From Caballeronia insecticola (lineage in GTDB: Bacteria; Pseudomonadota; Gammaproteobacteria; Burkholderiales; Burkholderiaceae), in assembly GCF_000402035.1 (NCBI RefSeq), contig NC_021287.1:930001-994000 (forward strand): 64,000 bases of DNA. The letters are read 5' to 3'. The notes beneath the pieces are model-generated. The model saw only the letters and a program-made list of their open reading frames with translations, was not told where the DNA came from and did no database searches. This document shows, piece after piece, positions 56,260 to 64,000 of the stretch (positions are counted from its first letter, which is position 1; every line of letters starts with the position of its first letter). The translations under genes were made by a program, and so were the position numbers.

Positions 56260-57209
56260 TCCCGCCGCACCAGGAAATCCGAATAGAGCCGTGCCTCGGG
56301 CGTGCCCGGTTGGGGCGCCCAGTCGTAGCGCCAGTTCGCGACGGGCGGCATCGACATGAGGATCGACTCGGTGCGTCCGCCGCTTTGCAGGCCGAAATGC
56401 GTGCCGCGATCGAACACCAGATTGAACTCGACGTAACGCCCGCGCCGGTACGCCTGAAACTCGCGCTCCTGCTCGGTGTACGGCGTGTCGCGGCGGCGCT
56501 CGATGATCGGCAGATACGCCTTGAGGAACGCATCGCCGACGCTTCGCATCATCGCGAACGAGCGCTCGAAGCCGGGCTCGGAGAAATCGTCGAAGAAAAT
56601 TCCGCCGATGCCGCGCTGCTCGTTGCGGTGCTTCAGATAAAAATACTCGTCGCACCACGTCTTGAAGCGCGGATACAGCTCCGTGCCGAACGGATCGAGC
56701 GCGTCGCGGCAGGTCCGGTGGAAATGCCGCGCGTCGTCTTCGTGGCCGTAGATCGGCGTGAGATCCATGCCGCCGCCGAACCAGAAGATCGGCGCTTCGC
56801 CGGGTTTCACCGCCGTGAGCATGCGCACGTTCATGTGCACGGTCGGGCAGTGCGGGTTGCGCGGATGCATCACGAGCGACACGCCCAGCGCCTCGAAGCC
56901 GCGCCCGGCAAGCTGCGGGCGCGCGGCGCTCGCGGAGGGCGGCAGGGCGTCGCCTTGCACGTCGGAGAAGCCGATGCCGCCGCGCTCGAAAAACCCGCCG
57001 CCTTCCAGGATGCGCGTGACGCCGCCGCCACGCAGATGCGCGCCGGGCTCGCGGGCCCAGGCGTCCGTTGCGAAGGCGGTGCCGTCGAAGGCGCCGAGCG
57101 CATCGGCGATGCGCGTCTGCAGGCCCGTCAGATAAGCGCGGACGGCCTCGATATCGTGGGATGCGTCGTGTTCTGTGCGTGTTTCCGCGCGGCTGTTCGG
57201 TTCACTCAT
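56250..57209 (-). CDS. hemF: Oxygen-dependent coproporphyrinogen III oxidase
   Basis: HemF converts coproporphyrinogen III to protoporphyrinogen IX using O2, in heme synthesis. The 319-residue protein has [19 protein letters not shown] (about 59-77), [11 protein letters not shown] (~143-153), GGIFFDDF (~203-210) and [27 protein letters not shown] (~262-289). The usual length is near 300, so it has a short N-terminal extension. It lies between purD upstream (with a terminator in between) and nadD, which overlaps its stop. Confidence 0.97.
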   Translation of the reverse strand: MSEPNSRAETRTEHDASHDIEAVRAYLTGLQTRIADALGAFDGTAFATDAWAREPGAHLRGGGVTRILEGGGFFERGGIGFSDVQGDALPPSASAARPQLAGRGFEALGVSLVMHPRNPHCPTVHMNVRMLTAVKPGEAPIFWFGGGMDLTPIYGHEDDARHFHRTCRDALDPFGTELYPRFKTWCDEYFYLKHRNEQRGIGGIFFDDFSEPGFERSFAMMRSVGDAFLKAYLPIIERRRDTPYTEQEREFQAYRRGRYVEFNLVFDRGTHFGLQSGGRTESILMSMPPVANWRYDWAPQPGTPEARLYSDFLVRREWL

Positions 57210-57277
57210 CGATTGCTGCTATACGCCGTGTGGGCGGCCATGAAGTGACGGGGTTAACCCTTCGTCAAAAAAAGCTC

Positions 57278-57312
57278 AAAAGCACGCTGCCGGACACGAG
57301 GTCCGGCAGCGC
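57278..57312 (-). terminator. Hairpin terminator after purD
   Basis: On the minus strand CGCTGCCGGAC, loop CTCGT, GTCCGGCAGCG forms an 11-pair perfect stem, with a T-rich tail (TTTTGAGCTTTTTTT) beginning 4 bases later. It separates purD from hemF, about 45-80 bases after the purD stop. Confidence 0.78.
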
Positions 57313-57329
57313 GGGTAGTCGGGCGGCCA

Positions 57330-57361
57330 GCGCCGCTTAAGGCCTGAGGCTCGAGCCTCAG
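57330..57361 (-). repeat. Stop-codon palindrome element at the end of purD
   Basis: CTGAGGCTCGAGCCTCAG (57344-57361) is a perfect 18-base palindrome that contains the purD TGA stop (57358-57360). The adjoining 57330-57349 matches 52398-52417 at rng in 17 of 20 positions, including the CTTAAGGC/CCTAAGGC core. A true terminator follows 18 bases further on the minus strand. Confidence 0.7.
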
Positions 57362-58647
57362 TGCTTGTCGGCCGAATGCTTGCGGTTCACCGCCCGGTAG
57401 CCGATGTCGCGCCGATACTGCATGCCGTCGAACGAGATCTGATTCACTGTATCGTAGACCACGGATTGCGCGCCGCGCACGGAATCCGCCAGCCCGACCA
57501 CGCACAGCACGCGTCCGCCGGATGTCGTGAGCTTGCCGTCCGCGAGCGTCGTGCCCGCGTGGAAGGTCACCGAATTCTCGGTTTCCGCCGGAATGCCGGT
57601 GATGCGGTCGCCGCGGCGCGGCGTGTCCGGATAATTGTGCGCCGCGAGCACGACGCCCAGCGCGGTGCGGCGGTCCCAGTCGAGTTCGACGCTGTCGAGC
57701 TTGCCGTCGATTGCCATTTCCACGACCTTCGAAAAGTCGCCCTTGAGACGCGCCATGATCGGCTGCGTTTCCGGGTCGCCCATCCGGCAGTTGAATTCGA
57801 GCGTTTTCGGGTTGCCGTTCGCGTCGATCATGAGGCCCGCGTACAGAAAACCGGTGAAGCGGATACCTTCGCTTTCCATGCCGCGCACCGTCGGCTGGAT
57901 GATTTCGCGCATCACCCGCGCGTGCAGTTGCGGCGTGACGATCGGCGCGGGCGAGTAAGCGCCCATGCCGCCGGTGTTCGGGCCGCGGTCGGCGTCGAGC
58001 AGCCGCTTGTGGTCCTGGCTGGAGGCGAGCGCGAGCACGTGCTTGCCGTCCACCATGACGATGAAGCTCGCTTCCTCGCCTGCCAGAAATTCTTCGATCA
58101 CGACGCGCGCGCCTGCATCGCCGAGCTTGTTGTCGGCGAGCATGGAATCGACGGCGGCGTGCGCTTCCTCGGCCGTCATCGCGACGACCACGCCCTTGCC
58201 GGCCGCGAGCCCGTCCGCCTTGACGACGATCGGCGCGCCTTTGGCGTCGATATACGCGTGGGCGGCGGCGGTGTCGGAGAAGGTTTCGTACTCGGCGGTC
58301 GGAATGTTGTGGCGCTTCATGAACGCCTTCGCGAAATCCTTCGAGCTTTCGAGCTGCGCGGCTTCCCGGCTCGGCCCGAAAATCTTCAGGCCGCGCGAGC
58401 GGAACAGGTTGACGATGCCCGCCGCGAGCGGACCTTCAGGACCGACGAGCGTGAACGCGACATGCTCTTTCTCGACGAAAGCGGCGAGTTCCGCCGGATC
58501 CGTGATGTCGACGTTGCGCAGGCGCTCGTCCTGCGCGGTGCCGCCGTTGCCCGGCGCCACATAGACGATCTGCACGCGCGGCGACTGCGCGAGCTTCCAT
58601 GCGAGTGCATGTTCGCGACCGCCGGAACCGACGACGAGTAACTTCAT
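57358..58647 (-). CDS. purD: Phosphoribosylamine--glycine ligase
   Basis: PurD (GAR synthetase) catalyses the second step of purine synthesis. The 429-residue ATP-grasp protein equals E. coli PurD in length and shows VVGSGGREHALAWKL (about 4-18), VGPEGPLAAGIVNLFRSRGLKIFGPS (~68-93), AAGKGVVVAM (~146-155) and GFLYAGLM ... LEFNCRMGDPETQPIMARL (~275-305). ATG 58647 (MKLLVVGSGG) matches the family; upstream in-frame codons do not. The stop lies in a palindrome element shared with rng. Confidence 0.97.
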   Translation of the reverse strand: MKLLVVGSGGREHALAWKLAQSPRVQIVYVAPGNGGTAQDERLRNVDITDPAELAAFVEKEHVAFTLVGPEGPLAAGIVNLFRSRGLKIFGPSREAAQLESSKDFAKAFMKRHNIPTAEYETFSDTAAAHAYIDAKGAPIVVKADGLAAGKGVVVAMTAEEAHAAVDSMLADNKLGDAGARVVIEEFLAGEEASFIVMVDGKHVLALASSQDHKRLLDADRGPNTGGMGAYSPAPIVTPQLHARVMREIIQPTVRGMESEGIRFTGFLYAGLMIDANGNPKTLEFNCRMGDPETQPIMARLKGDFSKVVEMAIDGKLDSVELDWDRRTALGVVLAAHNYPDTPRRGDRITGIPAETENSVTFHAGTTLADGKLTTSGGRVLCVVGLADSVRGAQSVVYDTVNQISFDGMQYRRDIGYRAVNRKHSADKH

Positions 58648-58915
58648 TTGAATCCCCGAAATCCTGACTAAAAGCGGCTTGAATGAAAGCGGTGGCTGCA
58701 TCGCGCCCGACACGCGCGCATGACGGGTGTCATGGCGGCGAAGGCGGCTCGCGCTGACAGCGGCTGCGTCACGCGCCTTCCCCGGGTGATGCGGCGCCGC
58801 GGCGGCTCAGCGACTCAGCGGCGCTGCTCCGGCACCAGAGCCGAAGCGAAAGATGTTCCATGCGAGGGCGGGGCGGTCCACACGACTGCCGCCGCACCCC
58901 GGCGCGATCCGAAGC

Positions 58916-59644
58916 TCAGTCTTCGTTGATCGCGGCGTTTGTATAGACTTCCTGCACGTCGTCGAGATTTTCGAGCGCGTCGAGCAGTTTTTGCATTTTC
59001 GCTGCGTCGTCGCCGCTGAATTCGACTTCCGTTTGCGGTTTCATCGTCACTTCGGCGAGTTCCGCCTTGAAACCGGCGGCGTCCAGCGCGTCCTTCACTT
59101 TCTGGAAATCGTTCGCCGGGCAGATCACTTCGATACTGCCGTCTTCGTTCGTTACCACGTCATCGGCGCCGGATTCGAGCGCCGCGTCCATGAGCTTGTC
59201 TTCGGGCGTGCCCGGCGCGAACAGGAACTGGCCGACGTGATCGAACATGAACGACACCGAGCCGTCCGTGCCCATGTTGCCGCCGAACTTCGAGAATGCG
59301 TGGCGCACTTCCGCGACGGTGCGGGTGCGGTTGTCCGTCATGGTGTCGACGATGATCGCCGCGCCGCCGATGCCGTAGCCTTCGTAGCGGATTTCTTCGT
59401 AGTTCGCGCCGTCCACGCCGCCAACGCCGCGCTGGATCGCGCGATTGATGTTGTCTTTCGGCATGTTGGCGTCATAGGCCTTGTCGACGGCCAGACGCAG
59501 ACGCGGGTTCGAATCGACCTCGCCGCCGCCCATGCGCGCCGCGACCTGGATTTCCTTGATGAGGCGTGTCCAGACCTTGCCTCTCTTGGCGTCGGCCGCT
59601 GCTTTCTTATGCTTGATGTTGGCCCATTTCGAATGACCCGCCAT
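58916..59644 (-). CDS. yebC: YebC/PmpR-family DNA-binding regulatory protein (TACO1-like)
   Basis: The 242-residue protein starts [23 protein letters not shown], with [27 protein letters not shown] (about 48-74), then [23 protein letters not shown] (~87-109) and [18 protein letters not shown] (~120-137), the standard YebC signature and length. Known as a transcription regulator in some bacteria and as a translation activator, relieving polyproline stalling, in recent work. It is separated from purD by 268 bases. Confidence 0.95.
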   Translation of the reverse strand: MAGHSKWANIKHKKAAADAKRGKVWTRLIKEIQVAARMGGGEVDSNPRLRLAVDKAYDANMPKDNINRAIQRGVGGVDGANYEEIRYEGYGIGGAAIIVDTMTDNRTRTVAEVRHAFSKFGGNMGTDGSVSFMFDHVGQFLFAPGTPEDKLMDAALESGADDVVTNEDGSIEVICPANDFQKVKDALDAAGFKAELAEVTMKPQTEVEFSGDDAAKMQKLLDALENLDDVQEVYTNAAINED

Positions 59645-60010
59645 TACCTTTCTCCATCGCGCGCGGCCTCGTGCCGGGCGCCTAGTGTGCTGTCGTGCTG
59701 TAAATGTCTGTTCGCGCCTGCTTGCACCTGCTGGCACCGACCCATGCGCGTTCGCGCGCGGCGCTTTTTAAGCGGGCGCCGGGTTCGCCTGCGGATCGAC
59801 GCGTGAGCGATCCGATCCGGCGTCGCCCGAATAGGAACAGACCGAAATTTTAGCATGGCGGCACGCGCTCTCAGCACCGCCGCGCGTGCGTCCGCATGGG
59901 AAAAGTCGCGCCGGAGCGCCGAAAAAAGGGCGAAATCGCGTACGCGGCCGCGCATTGCGCAAACCGCCGCGAGCGTGGGCGCGGCGGTCGCGCCCAAGCC
60001 CGGCAATGTT
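59645..60010. other. Intergenic region between yebC and upp, no gene seen
   Basis: The 366 bases contain the yebC promoter on the minus strand; TAAAAT (on the minus strand at about 59848-59853) is a weak -10 candidate. GC is high near 59940-59995, with a self-complementary GGGCGCGGCGGTCGCGCCC stretch that could fold after upp, but no T run follows. Confidence 0.4.
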
Positions 60011-60664
60011 TCAGTTTTTCGTGCCGAACAGCCGGTCGCCGGCGTCGCCCAGGCCCGGAACGATATACGCATGCTCGTTCAGATGCGAATCCAGCGACGC
60101 TACATACAGCTTCACGTCCGGATGCGCGTCCTGGAACACCTGCACGCCTTCGGGCGCGGCCACCAGCGCGACGAAGATGATGTTCTCGGCCAGCACGTTG
60201 CGGCGCTTCATCACGTCGACGGCGTGAACCGCCGAATAGCCGGTCGCGACCATCGGATCGCACAGGATGAAAACGCGCTCTTCGAGATCGGGCGGCAGGC
60301 GCACGAGATACTCAACCGGCCGGTGATCGTCCGCGCGATACACGCCGATATGCCCGACGCGCGCCGAGGGCACGAGATCGAGCAGGCCATCCGACATGCC
60401 GATGCCCGCGCGCAACACCGGTACGATCGCGAGCTTCTTGCCGGCGATCACGGGCGCGTCGATCTCGACGAGCGGCGTTTCCACCCGCTTGGTCGTGAGC
60501 GGCAGATTGCGCGTGATTTCGTAGCCCATCAGCAGCGTGATTTCGCGCAGCAGCTCGCGGAACGTGCGCGTCGACGTGTCCTTGTCGCGCATGTGGGTGA
60601 GCTTGTGCTGGATCAGCGGGTGATTGAGGATGAAAAGATTGGGAAAACGGCTGTCTTGTTTCAT
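60011..60664 (-). CDS. upp: Uracil phosphoribosyltransferase
   Basis: Upp salvages uracil to UMP. The 217-residue protein starts [30 protein letters not shown], with [23 protein letters not shown] (about 33-55), [29 protein letters not shown] (~83-111), the PRPP-binding [19 protein letters not shown] (~136-154) and [18 protein letters not shown] at the end. The PRPP loop reads ATGYS rather than ATGGS, which is usual in Burkholderia. Divergent from the SDR gene over 262 bases. No pyrimidine leader or permease is adjacent. Confidence 0.96.
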   Translation of the reverse strand: MKQDSRFPNLFILNHPLIQHKLTHMRDKDTSTRTFRELLREITLLMGYEITRNLPLTTKRVETPLVEIDAPVIAGKKLAIVPVLRAGIGMSDGLLDLVPSARVGHIGVYRADDHRPVEYLVRLPPDLEERVFILCDPMVATGYSAVHAVDVMKRRNVLAENIIFVALVAAPEGVQVFQDAHPDVKLYVASLDSHLNEHAYIVPGLGDAGDRLFGTKN

Positions 60665-60926
60665 GGGTCTCGCGCCGGGCGCGTCCTGCTCGTGTGGTGG
60701 CTGCCTCGTCGCGCTCGGGGAGGTGGCGCAGCCGGACGACCGCGCTGCCAGCGCGGACAGTGGCGACAGTTTATCGAAAAGGCCGCCCGCGCCTAAGAAG
60801 ATTCGCAGGGCACGCCGCGACCCGCCGCCGACGTTGCCGCCCCGATTCTTCTAGAATTGCGCGAGAGACCATGCGCCGCGAGGCGCGTGCCGGGGCAACA
60901 CGACGAACGATCACGGAGGATGGACG

Positions 60927-61706
60927 ATGGATATGGGAATCGCGGGACGCACGGCGCTCGTGTGCGCGGCGAGCAAGGGGCTCGGACGCGGTTGCGCGGA
61001 GGCGCTGGCCGCCGAAGGCGTCAATCTGGTGATCACCGCGCGCACCGCGGAGACGCTCGAGGCGACGGCCGCGAGCATCCGCTCGCAATACGGCGTGAAC
61101 GTGCAGGCGGTCGCGTGCGACATCACCACGCCCGAAGGCCACGCGGCGGCGCTCGCCGCGTGCCCGTCGCCGGACATTCTCGTCAACAATGCGGGCGGGC
61201 CGCCGCCGGGCGACTTCCGCACGTTCACGCACGAGATGTGGATCAAGGCGCTGGAAGGGAACATGCTCACGCCGATCGAGCTCATGAAGGCGACCATCGA
61301 CGGCATGATCGAGCGCGGCTTCGGGCGCATCGTGAACATTACGAGTTCTTCGGTGAAAGCGCCGATCGACGTGCTCGGCCTGTCCAACGGTGCGCGTTCG
61401 GGGCTGACGGGCTTCGTCGCGGGCGTGGCGCGCAAGGTCGCGGCGACGGGCGTCACCATCAACAACCTGCTGCCGGGCACCTTCGACACGGACCGCATCG
61501 CCGTGACCATGGAAGCGCAGGCGAAGGCGCAGAACATCTCGATCGAGGACATGCGCACCCGCCGCGCGCAGAGCCTGCCGGCCGGGCGCTTCGGCACACC
61601 GGACGAGTTCGGCCGGGCGTGCGCGTTCCTGTGCAGCGTGCATGCGGGCTACATCACCGGACAGAATCTGCTGATCGACGGCGGCGCCTACCCGGGCACG
61701 TACTGA
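60927..61706 (+). CDS. Atypical SDR-family protein (beta-ketoacyl-reductase-like, lacks Tyr-Lys catalytic pair)
   Basis: The 259-residue Rossmann protein has ALVCAASKGLGRGCAEALA (about 10-28) at the nucleotide site and ILVNNAGGPPPGDF (~88-101). The usual YxxxK catalytic motif is replaced by SNGAR (~151-155 in GLSNGARSGLTG). This matches the FabG-like subgroup reported to lack both a full NAD motif and the tetrad, so a normal dehydrogenase reaction is doubtful. Serine residues SSSVKAP precede it. It is the first gene of a run with mgsA and qor, and AGGA precedes its start. Confidence 0.88.
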   Translation: MDMGIAGRTALVCAASKGLGRGCAEALAAEGVNLVITARTAETLEATAASIRSQYGVNVQAVACDITTPEGHAAALAACPSPDILVNNAGGPPPGDFRTFTHEMWIKALEGNMLTPIELMKATIDGMIERGFGRIVNITSSSVKAPIDVLGLSNGARSGLTGFVAGVARKVAATGVTINNLLPGTFDTDRIAVTMEAQAKAQNISIEDMRTRRAQSLPAGRFGTPDEFGRACAFLCSVHAGYITGQNLLIDGGAYPGTY

Positions 61707-61736
61707 AATTACGATAACGACAAGAAGGGAGAGACC

Positions 61737-62126
61737 ATGACCACACGTGTCGCGCTGATCGCGCACGACATGAAGAAGGACGACATCGTCGCGCTGGCGG
61801 GCGAATTCGTCGATACGCTCGCGCAATGCAGCCTCGTCGCGACGGGCACGACCGGCGGACGCATCGCGGCGGCGCACGGGCTCGACGTCGAGCGCAAGCT
61901 CTCCGGCCCGCACGGCGGCGACCTGCAGATCGGCGCGGAACTGGCCGAAGGACGCGTCGACATGGTGATTTTCCTGCGCGACCCGATGACGCCGCAACCG
62001 CACGAACCCGACATCAACGCGCTCGTGCGCGCGTGCGACGTGCACAACGTGCCGTGCGCGACCAACATCGCGACGGCGCGCATGATTCTCGACGACTTGC
62101 GCCTGCGTTTTGAGCGGGCGCCCTGA
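61737..62126 (+). CDS. mgsA: Methylglyoxal synthase
   Basis: MgsA turns dihydroxyacetone phosphate into methylglyoxal, a bypass of lower glycolysis under phosphate limitation. The 129-residue protein has [17 protein letters not shown] (about 5-21), LVATGTTG (~33-40), [38 protein letters not shown] (~56-93) with the catalytic aspartates and histidine, and [11 protein letters not shown] (~103-113). Length is as in other bacterial enzymes. GGGAGAG sits ahead of the ATG. It lies 30 bases after the SDR gene and 24 before qor. Confidence 0.96.
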   Translation: MTTRVALIAHDMKKDDIVALAGEFVDTLAQCSLVATGTTGGRIAAAHGLDVERKLSGPHGGDLQIGAELAEGRVDMVIFLRDPMTPQPHEPDINALVRACDVHNVPCATNIATARMILDDLRLRFERAP

Positions 62127-62150
62127 CGAACCGATGGAGACGAACGAGCG

Positions 62151-63125
62151 ATGACCAAGGCAATCCGATTCGACAAGGCAGGCGGCCCCGAAGTCATGAA
62201 GTGGGTCGATGTGGACGTAGGCGCGCCGGGCAAGGGCGAGATTCGCGTCAAGCATCATGCGGTGGGGCTCAACTTCATCGACGTGTACTTCCGCACCGGC
62301 CTCTATCCGATGCCGCTGCCCGGCGGCCTCGGCATGGAAGGCGCGGGCGAAGTGACGGCGGTGGGCGAGGGCGTCACGCAATTCAAGCCGGGCGATCGCG
62401 TGGCCTATGCATCGCGGCCGCCGGGCGCGTATGCCGAGGAGCGCGTGATGTCGGCGGATTACGTCGTCGCGCTGCCGGATTCGATCGGCTATGAAGATGC
62501 CGCGTCGATCATGCTGCAAGGGCTCACCGCGCAATATCTGCTGCGTCGGACCTATCGCGTGAAGGCGGGCGACACCGTGCTGATTCACGCGGCGGCGGGC
62601 GGCGTCGGCATGCTCGCGTGCCAGTGGGCGAAGGCGCTGGGCGCGACCGTGATCGGCACGGTGGGCTCGGACGAGAAAGCGGAGCTTGCGAAAGCGCACG
62701 GCTGCGACCATCCGATCGTCTACACGCGCGAGAATTTCACGCAGCGCGTGCGCGAGATCACCAACGGCGCGGGCGTCCCAGTGGTCTACGATTCGATCGG
62801 CAAGGACACCTATATCGGCTCGCTCGATTGTCTCGCGCCGCTCGGTCTCTTCGTGAGCTTCGGCAATTCGTCGGGGCCGCTGGCGCCGATCGAATCGTCG
62901 GATCTCGCGGGGCGCGGCTCGCTGTATTTCACGCGGCCTACGCTTTTCAGCTATATCGCCAAACGCGCCGATCTCGACACGATGGCGGCCGAACTGTTCG
63001 ACGTCGTGTCGTCGGGCAAGGTCAAGACGAACGTGCGCCAGCGTTATTCGCTGTCCGATGCGGCGCGCGCGCACGAAGAGCTGGAGGCGCGCAAGACCAC
63101 CGGCTCCACGATTCTTCTGCCTTGA
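62151..63125 (+). CDS. qor: Quinone oxidoreductase (zeta-crystallin type)
   Basis: The 324-residue NADPH-dependent MDR enzyme has KHHAVGLNFIDVYFRTGLYPMPLPGGLGMEGAGEV (about 35-70) and the nucleotide fold VLIHAAAGGVGMLACQWAKALGATVIGT (~143-170), with no zinc ligands, as expected for quinone reductases. Reduces quinones by one electron to protect against oxidative and electrophilic stress. A link with methylglyoxal-derived aldehydes from the preceding mgsA is possible but inferred. Confidence 0.93.
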   Translation: MTKAIRFDKAGGPEVMKWVDVDVGAPGKGEIRVKHHAVGLNFIDVYFRTGLYPMPLPGGLGMEGAGEVTAVGEGVTQFKPGDRVAYASRPPGAYAEERVMSADYVVALPDSIGYEDAASIMLQGLTAQYLLRRTYRVKAGDTVLIHAAAGGVGMLACQWAKALGATVIGTVGSDEKAELAKAHGCDHPIVYTRENFTQRVREITNGAGVPVVYDSIGKDTYIGSLDCLAPLGLFVSFGNSSGPLAPIESSDLAGRGSLYFTRPTLFSYIAKRADLDTMAAELFDVVSSGKVKTNVRQRYSLSDAARAHEELEARKTTGSTILLP

Positions 63126-63182
63126 TTGCGGACTGATCCGACGCCGCCGGGCGGTTCGTCACCAAAAATATTCATCGATAAC

Positions 63183-63881
63183 ATGAGCGAGCCGTCTTTT
63201 ACCGTCGTCCTGATCGAGGACGACAAGCAGATTCGCCGCTTCGTGCGCGTGTCGCTCGAAGCGCAGGGCATGACGGTCCACGAGGCGGAAACGGGGCAAA
63301 AGGGTCTTGTCGAAGCCGCGACGCGCAAGCCCGATCTCGTGATCGTCGATCTCGGCCTGCCCGATACCGATGGCATCGACGTGATCCGCGAACTGCGCGG
63401 CTGGACCGAGTTGCCGATCATCGTGCTGTCGGCGCGCACGCAGGAAGAGGAAAAGGTCGCCGCGCTCGATGCCGGCGCCGACGACTATCTGACCAAGCCC
63501 TTCGGCGTCTCCGAACTGATGGCGCGGATTCGCGCGCATCTGCGGCGGCGCAATCAGGCGCAGACGAGCGAGGCGCCGGCCGTGAGCTTCGGCGCCATCA
63601 GCGTCGATCTTGCGCTGCGTCGCGTCACGAAGAACGGCGAGGGCGTGCATCTGACGCCCATCGAATATCGCCTTCTGGCGACGCTCGTGCGCCATGCGGG
63701 CCGCGTGCTCACGCATCGCCAGTTGCTGCTCGATGTGTGGGGGCCGTCGCATGTCGAGAGCCCGCACTATCTGCGCATCTACATGGCGCATTTGCGCCAG
63801 AAACTCGAACGCGATCCGGCGCAGCCCGAGCATATCGTGACGGAAACGGGCGTCGGTTATCGTCTGGTCGGCGCGGCGTGA
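63183..63881 (+). CDS. kdpE: KdpE-type OmpR-family response regulator, without adjacent KdpD
   Basis: The 232-residue protein has a receiver domain (IEDDKQIRRFVRVSLEAQ ... LVIVDLGLPDTDGIDVI, phospho-acceptor aspartate ~57; KPF ~106) and a winged-helix OmpR domain (LTPIEYRLLATLVRHAGRVLTHRQLLLDVWGP, then SPHYLRIYMAHLRQKLE). KdpE from E. coli matches closely by eye, including HYLRIYM and ETGVGYR. No kdpD or kdpFABC lies within the 63 kb upstream; the downstream edge shows a convergent gene. It may be part of a kdp cluster elsewhere or act with another kinase. ATG 63183. Confidence 0.92.
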   Translation: MSEPSFTVVLIEDDKQIRRFVRVSLEAQGMTVHEAETGQKGLVEAATRKPDLVIVDLGLPDTDGIDVIRELRGWTELPIIVLSARTQEEEKVAALDAGADDYLTKPFGVSELMARIRAHLRRRNQAQTSEAPAVSFGAISVDLALRRVTKNGEGVHLTPIEYRLLATLVRHAGRVLTHRQLLLDVWGPSHVESPHYLRIYMAHLRQKLERDPAQPEHIVTETGVGYRLVGAA

Positions 63882-64000
63882 CGCGTGAGGGTCGCAGGTT
63901 CGGGCCTGAGCGTATCGAGCAGCGCGTCGATCGGCTCCGCGCCGCCGACGAACGCGATCATCCGGTCACGAATGCCGAGCGTCACGCAATCTACCGCGAT
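63857..64000 (-). CDS. C-terminal part of an unknown protein (5' end outside the window)
   Basis: A minus-strand frame is open from the window edge to TAA at 63857-63859, 47 codons, with strongly GC-biased third positions as in real genes here. It reads VTLGIRDRMIAFVGGAEPIDALLDTLRP and ends TRHAAPTRR. I do not recognise it. It overlaps the 3' end of kdpE by 25 bases in a convergent arrangement. Confidence 0.45.
   Translation of the reverse strand: MAVDCVTLGIRDRMIAFVGGAEPIDALLDTLRPEPATLTRHAAPTRR

Noticed and set aside
60771..63074. Minus-strand frame of 767 codons across the SDR, mgsA and qor genes
   Set aside because: It is a GC-rich shadow: the plus-strand proteins have clear family motifs while this translation is mostly Arg, His, Asp and Val without any domain.
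1..64000. tRNA or rRNA genes, CRISPR arrays, insertion sequences, prophage
   Set aside because: I saw no CCA-ended cloverleaf, rRNA core sequence, regular spaced repeats, transposase or phage genes. I could not run tRNA or repeat software, so a missed tRNA is possible.

Overview
The window looks like chromosomal DNA of a Burkholderia-type betaproteobacterium (Burkholderiaceae; Paraburkholderia or Caballeronia is my best guess). The reasons are a very high GC content with strongly GC-biased third codon positions, dense gene packing, and a characteristic set of proteins: MctP with its DUF3311 partner, an intracellular PHB depolymerase, a lone RsxB beside Nth, small DUF6726, DUF3096 and DUF1841 proteins, and a Burkholderia-like Upp and MsbA. 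I see no rRNA, tRNA, CRISPR array, insertion sequence or prophage. Most genes are core housekeeping genes. Genus and species are inference.

Layout. 1-1000: the tail of an aminotransferase-fold protein and an HExxH metallopeptidase-like protein. 1-8.4 kb: htpG with a heat-shock promoter, then an old tandem segmental duplication carrying two copies of a TPR/glycosyltransferase-like gene, with broken copies of ubiC and htpG at the junction, and finally intact ubiC. 8.4-13.1 kb: a DNA glycosylase, a spermidine synthase-like protein, the DUF3311-mctP pair and a FUSC-type membrane protein. 13.1-18.9 kb (minus strand): VOC protein, transaldolase, then a moxR-GNAT-VWA-benE run. 19-24.6 kb: two monoheme cytochromes c, rsxB-nth-DUF1841, a TetR regulator and phaZ. 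25-30.6 kb: GH15 glycosidase, small proteins, a lactonase-like beta-propeller and a CorA/ZntB-type transporter. 30.6-37.2 kb: ftsK, a META lipoprotein, and purT with two small envelope proteins. 37.2-41.1 kb: rhlE with a long leader, gluQ and trhO. 41.3-51.1 kb: dnaE followed by an LPS cluster (three glycosyltransferases, O-antigen ligase, msbA). 51.5-60.7 kb: mostly minus strand, with a small lipoprotein, rng, maf, rlmH, rsfS, nadD, hemF, purD, yebC and upp. 60.9-64 kb: an atypical SDR, mgsA, qor, an orphan kdpE and the end of one more gene.

How the genes work together. The LPS block modifies, ligates and exports lipid A-core and O-antigen. The rsfS-rlmH-rng group acts on ribosomes and RNA and sits with NAD (nadD), heme (hemF) and purine (purD) biosynthesis. 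MoxR and the VWA protein form a likely AAA+/VWA chaperone pair.

The least ordinary features are the duplicated TPR/glycosyltransferase block with decayed junction copies, a matching 20-base motif plus 18-bp palindrome wrapped around the stop codons of both rng and purD, apparently leaderless dnaE and ubiC transcripts, a lone RsxB without a membrane anchor, and an FtsK whose first membrane segment seems to be missing. I found no clear defence system, biosynthetic cluster or other wholly new multi-gene system.
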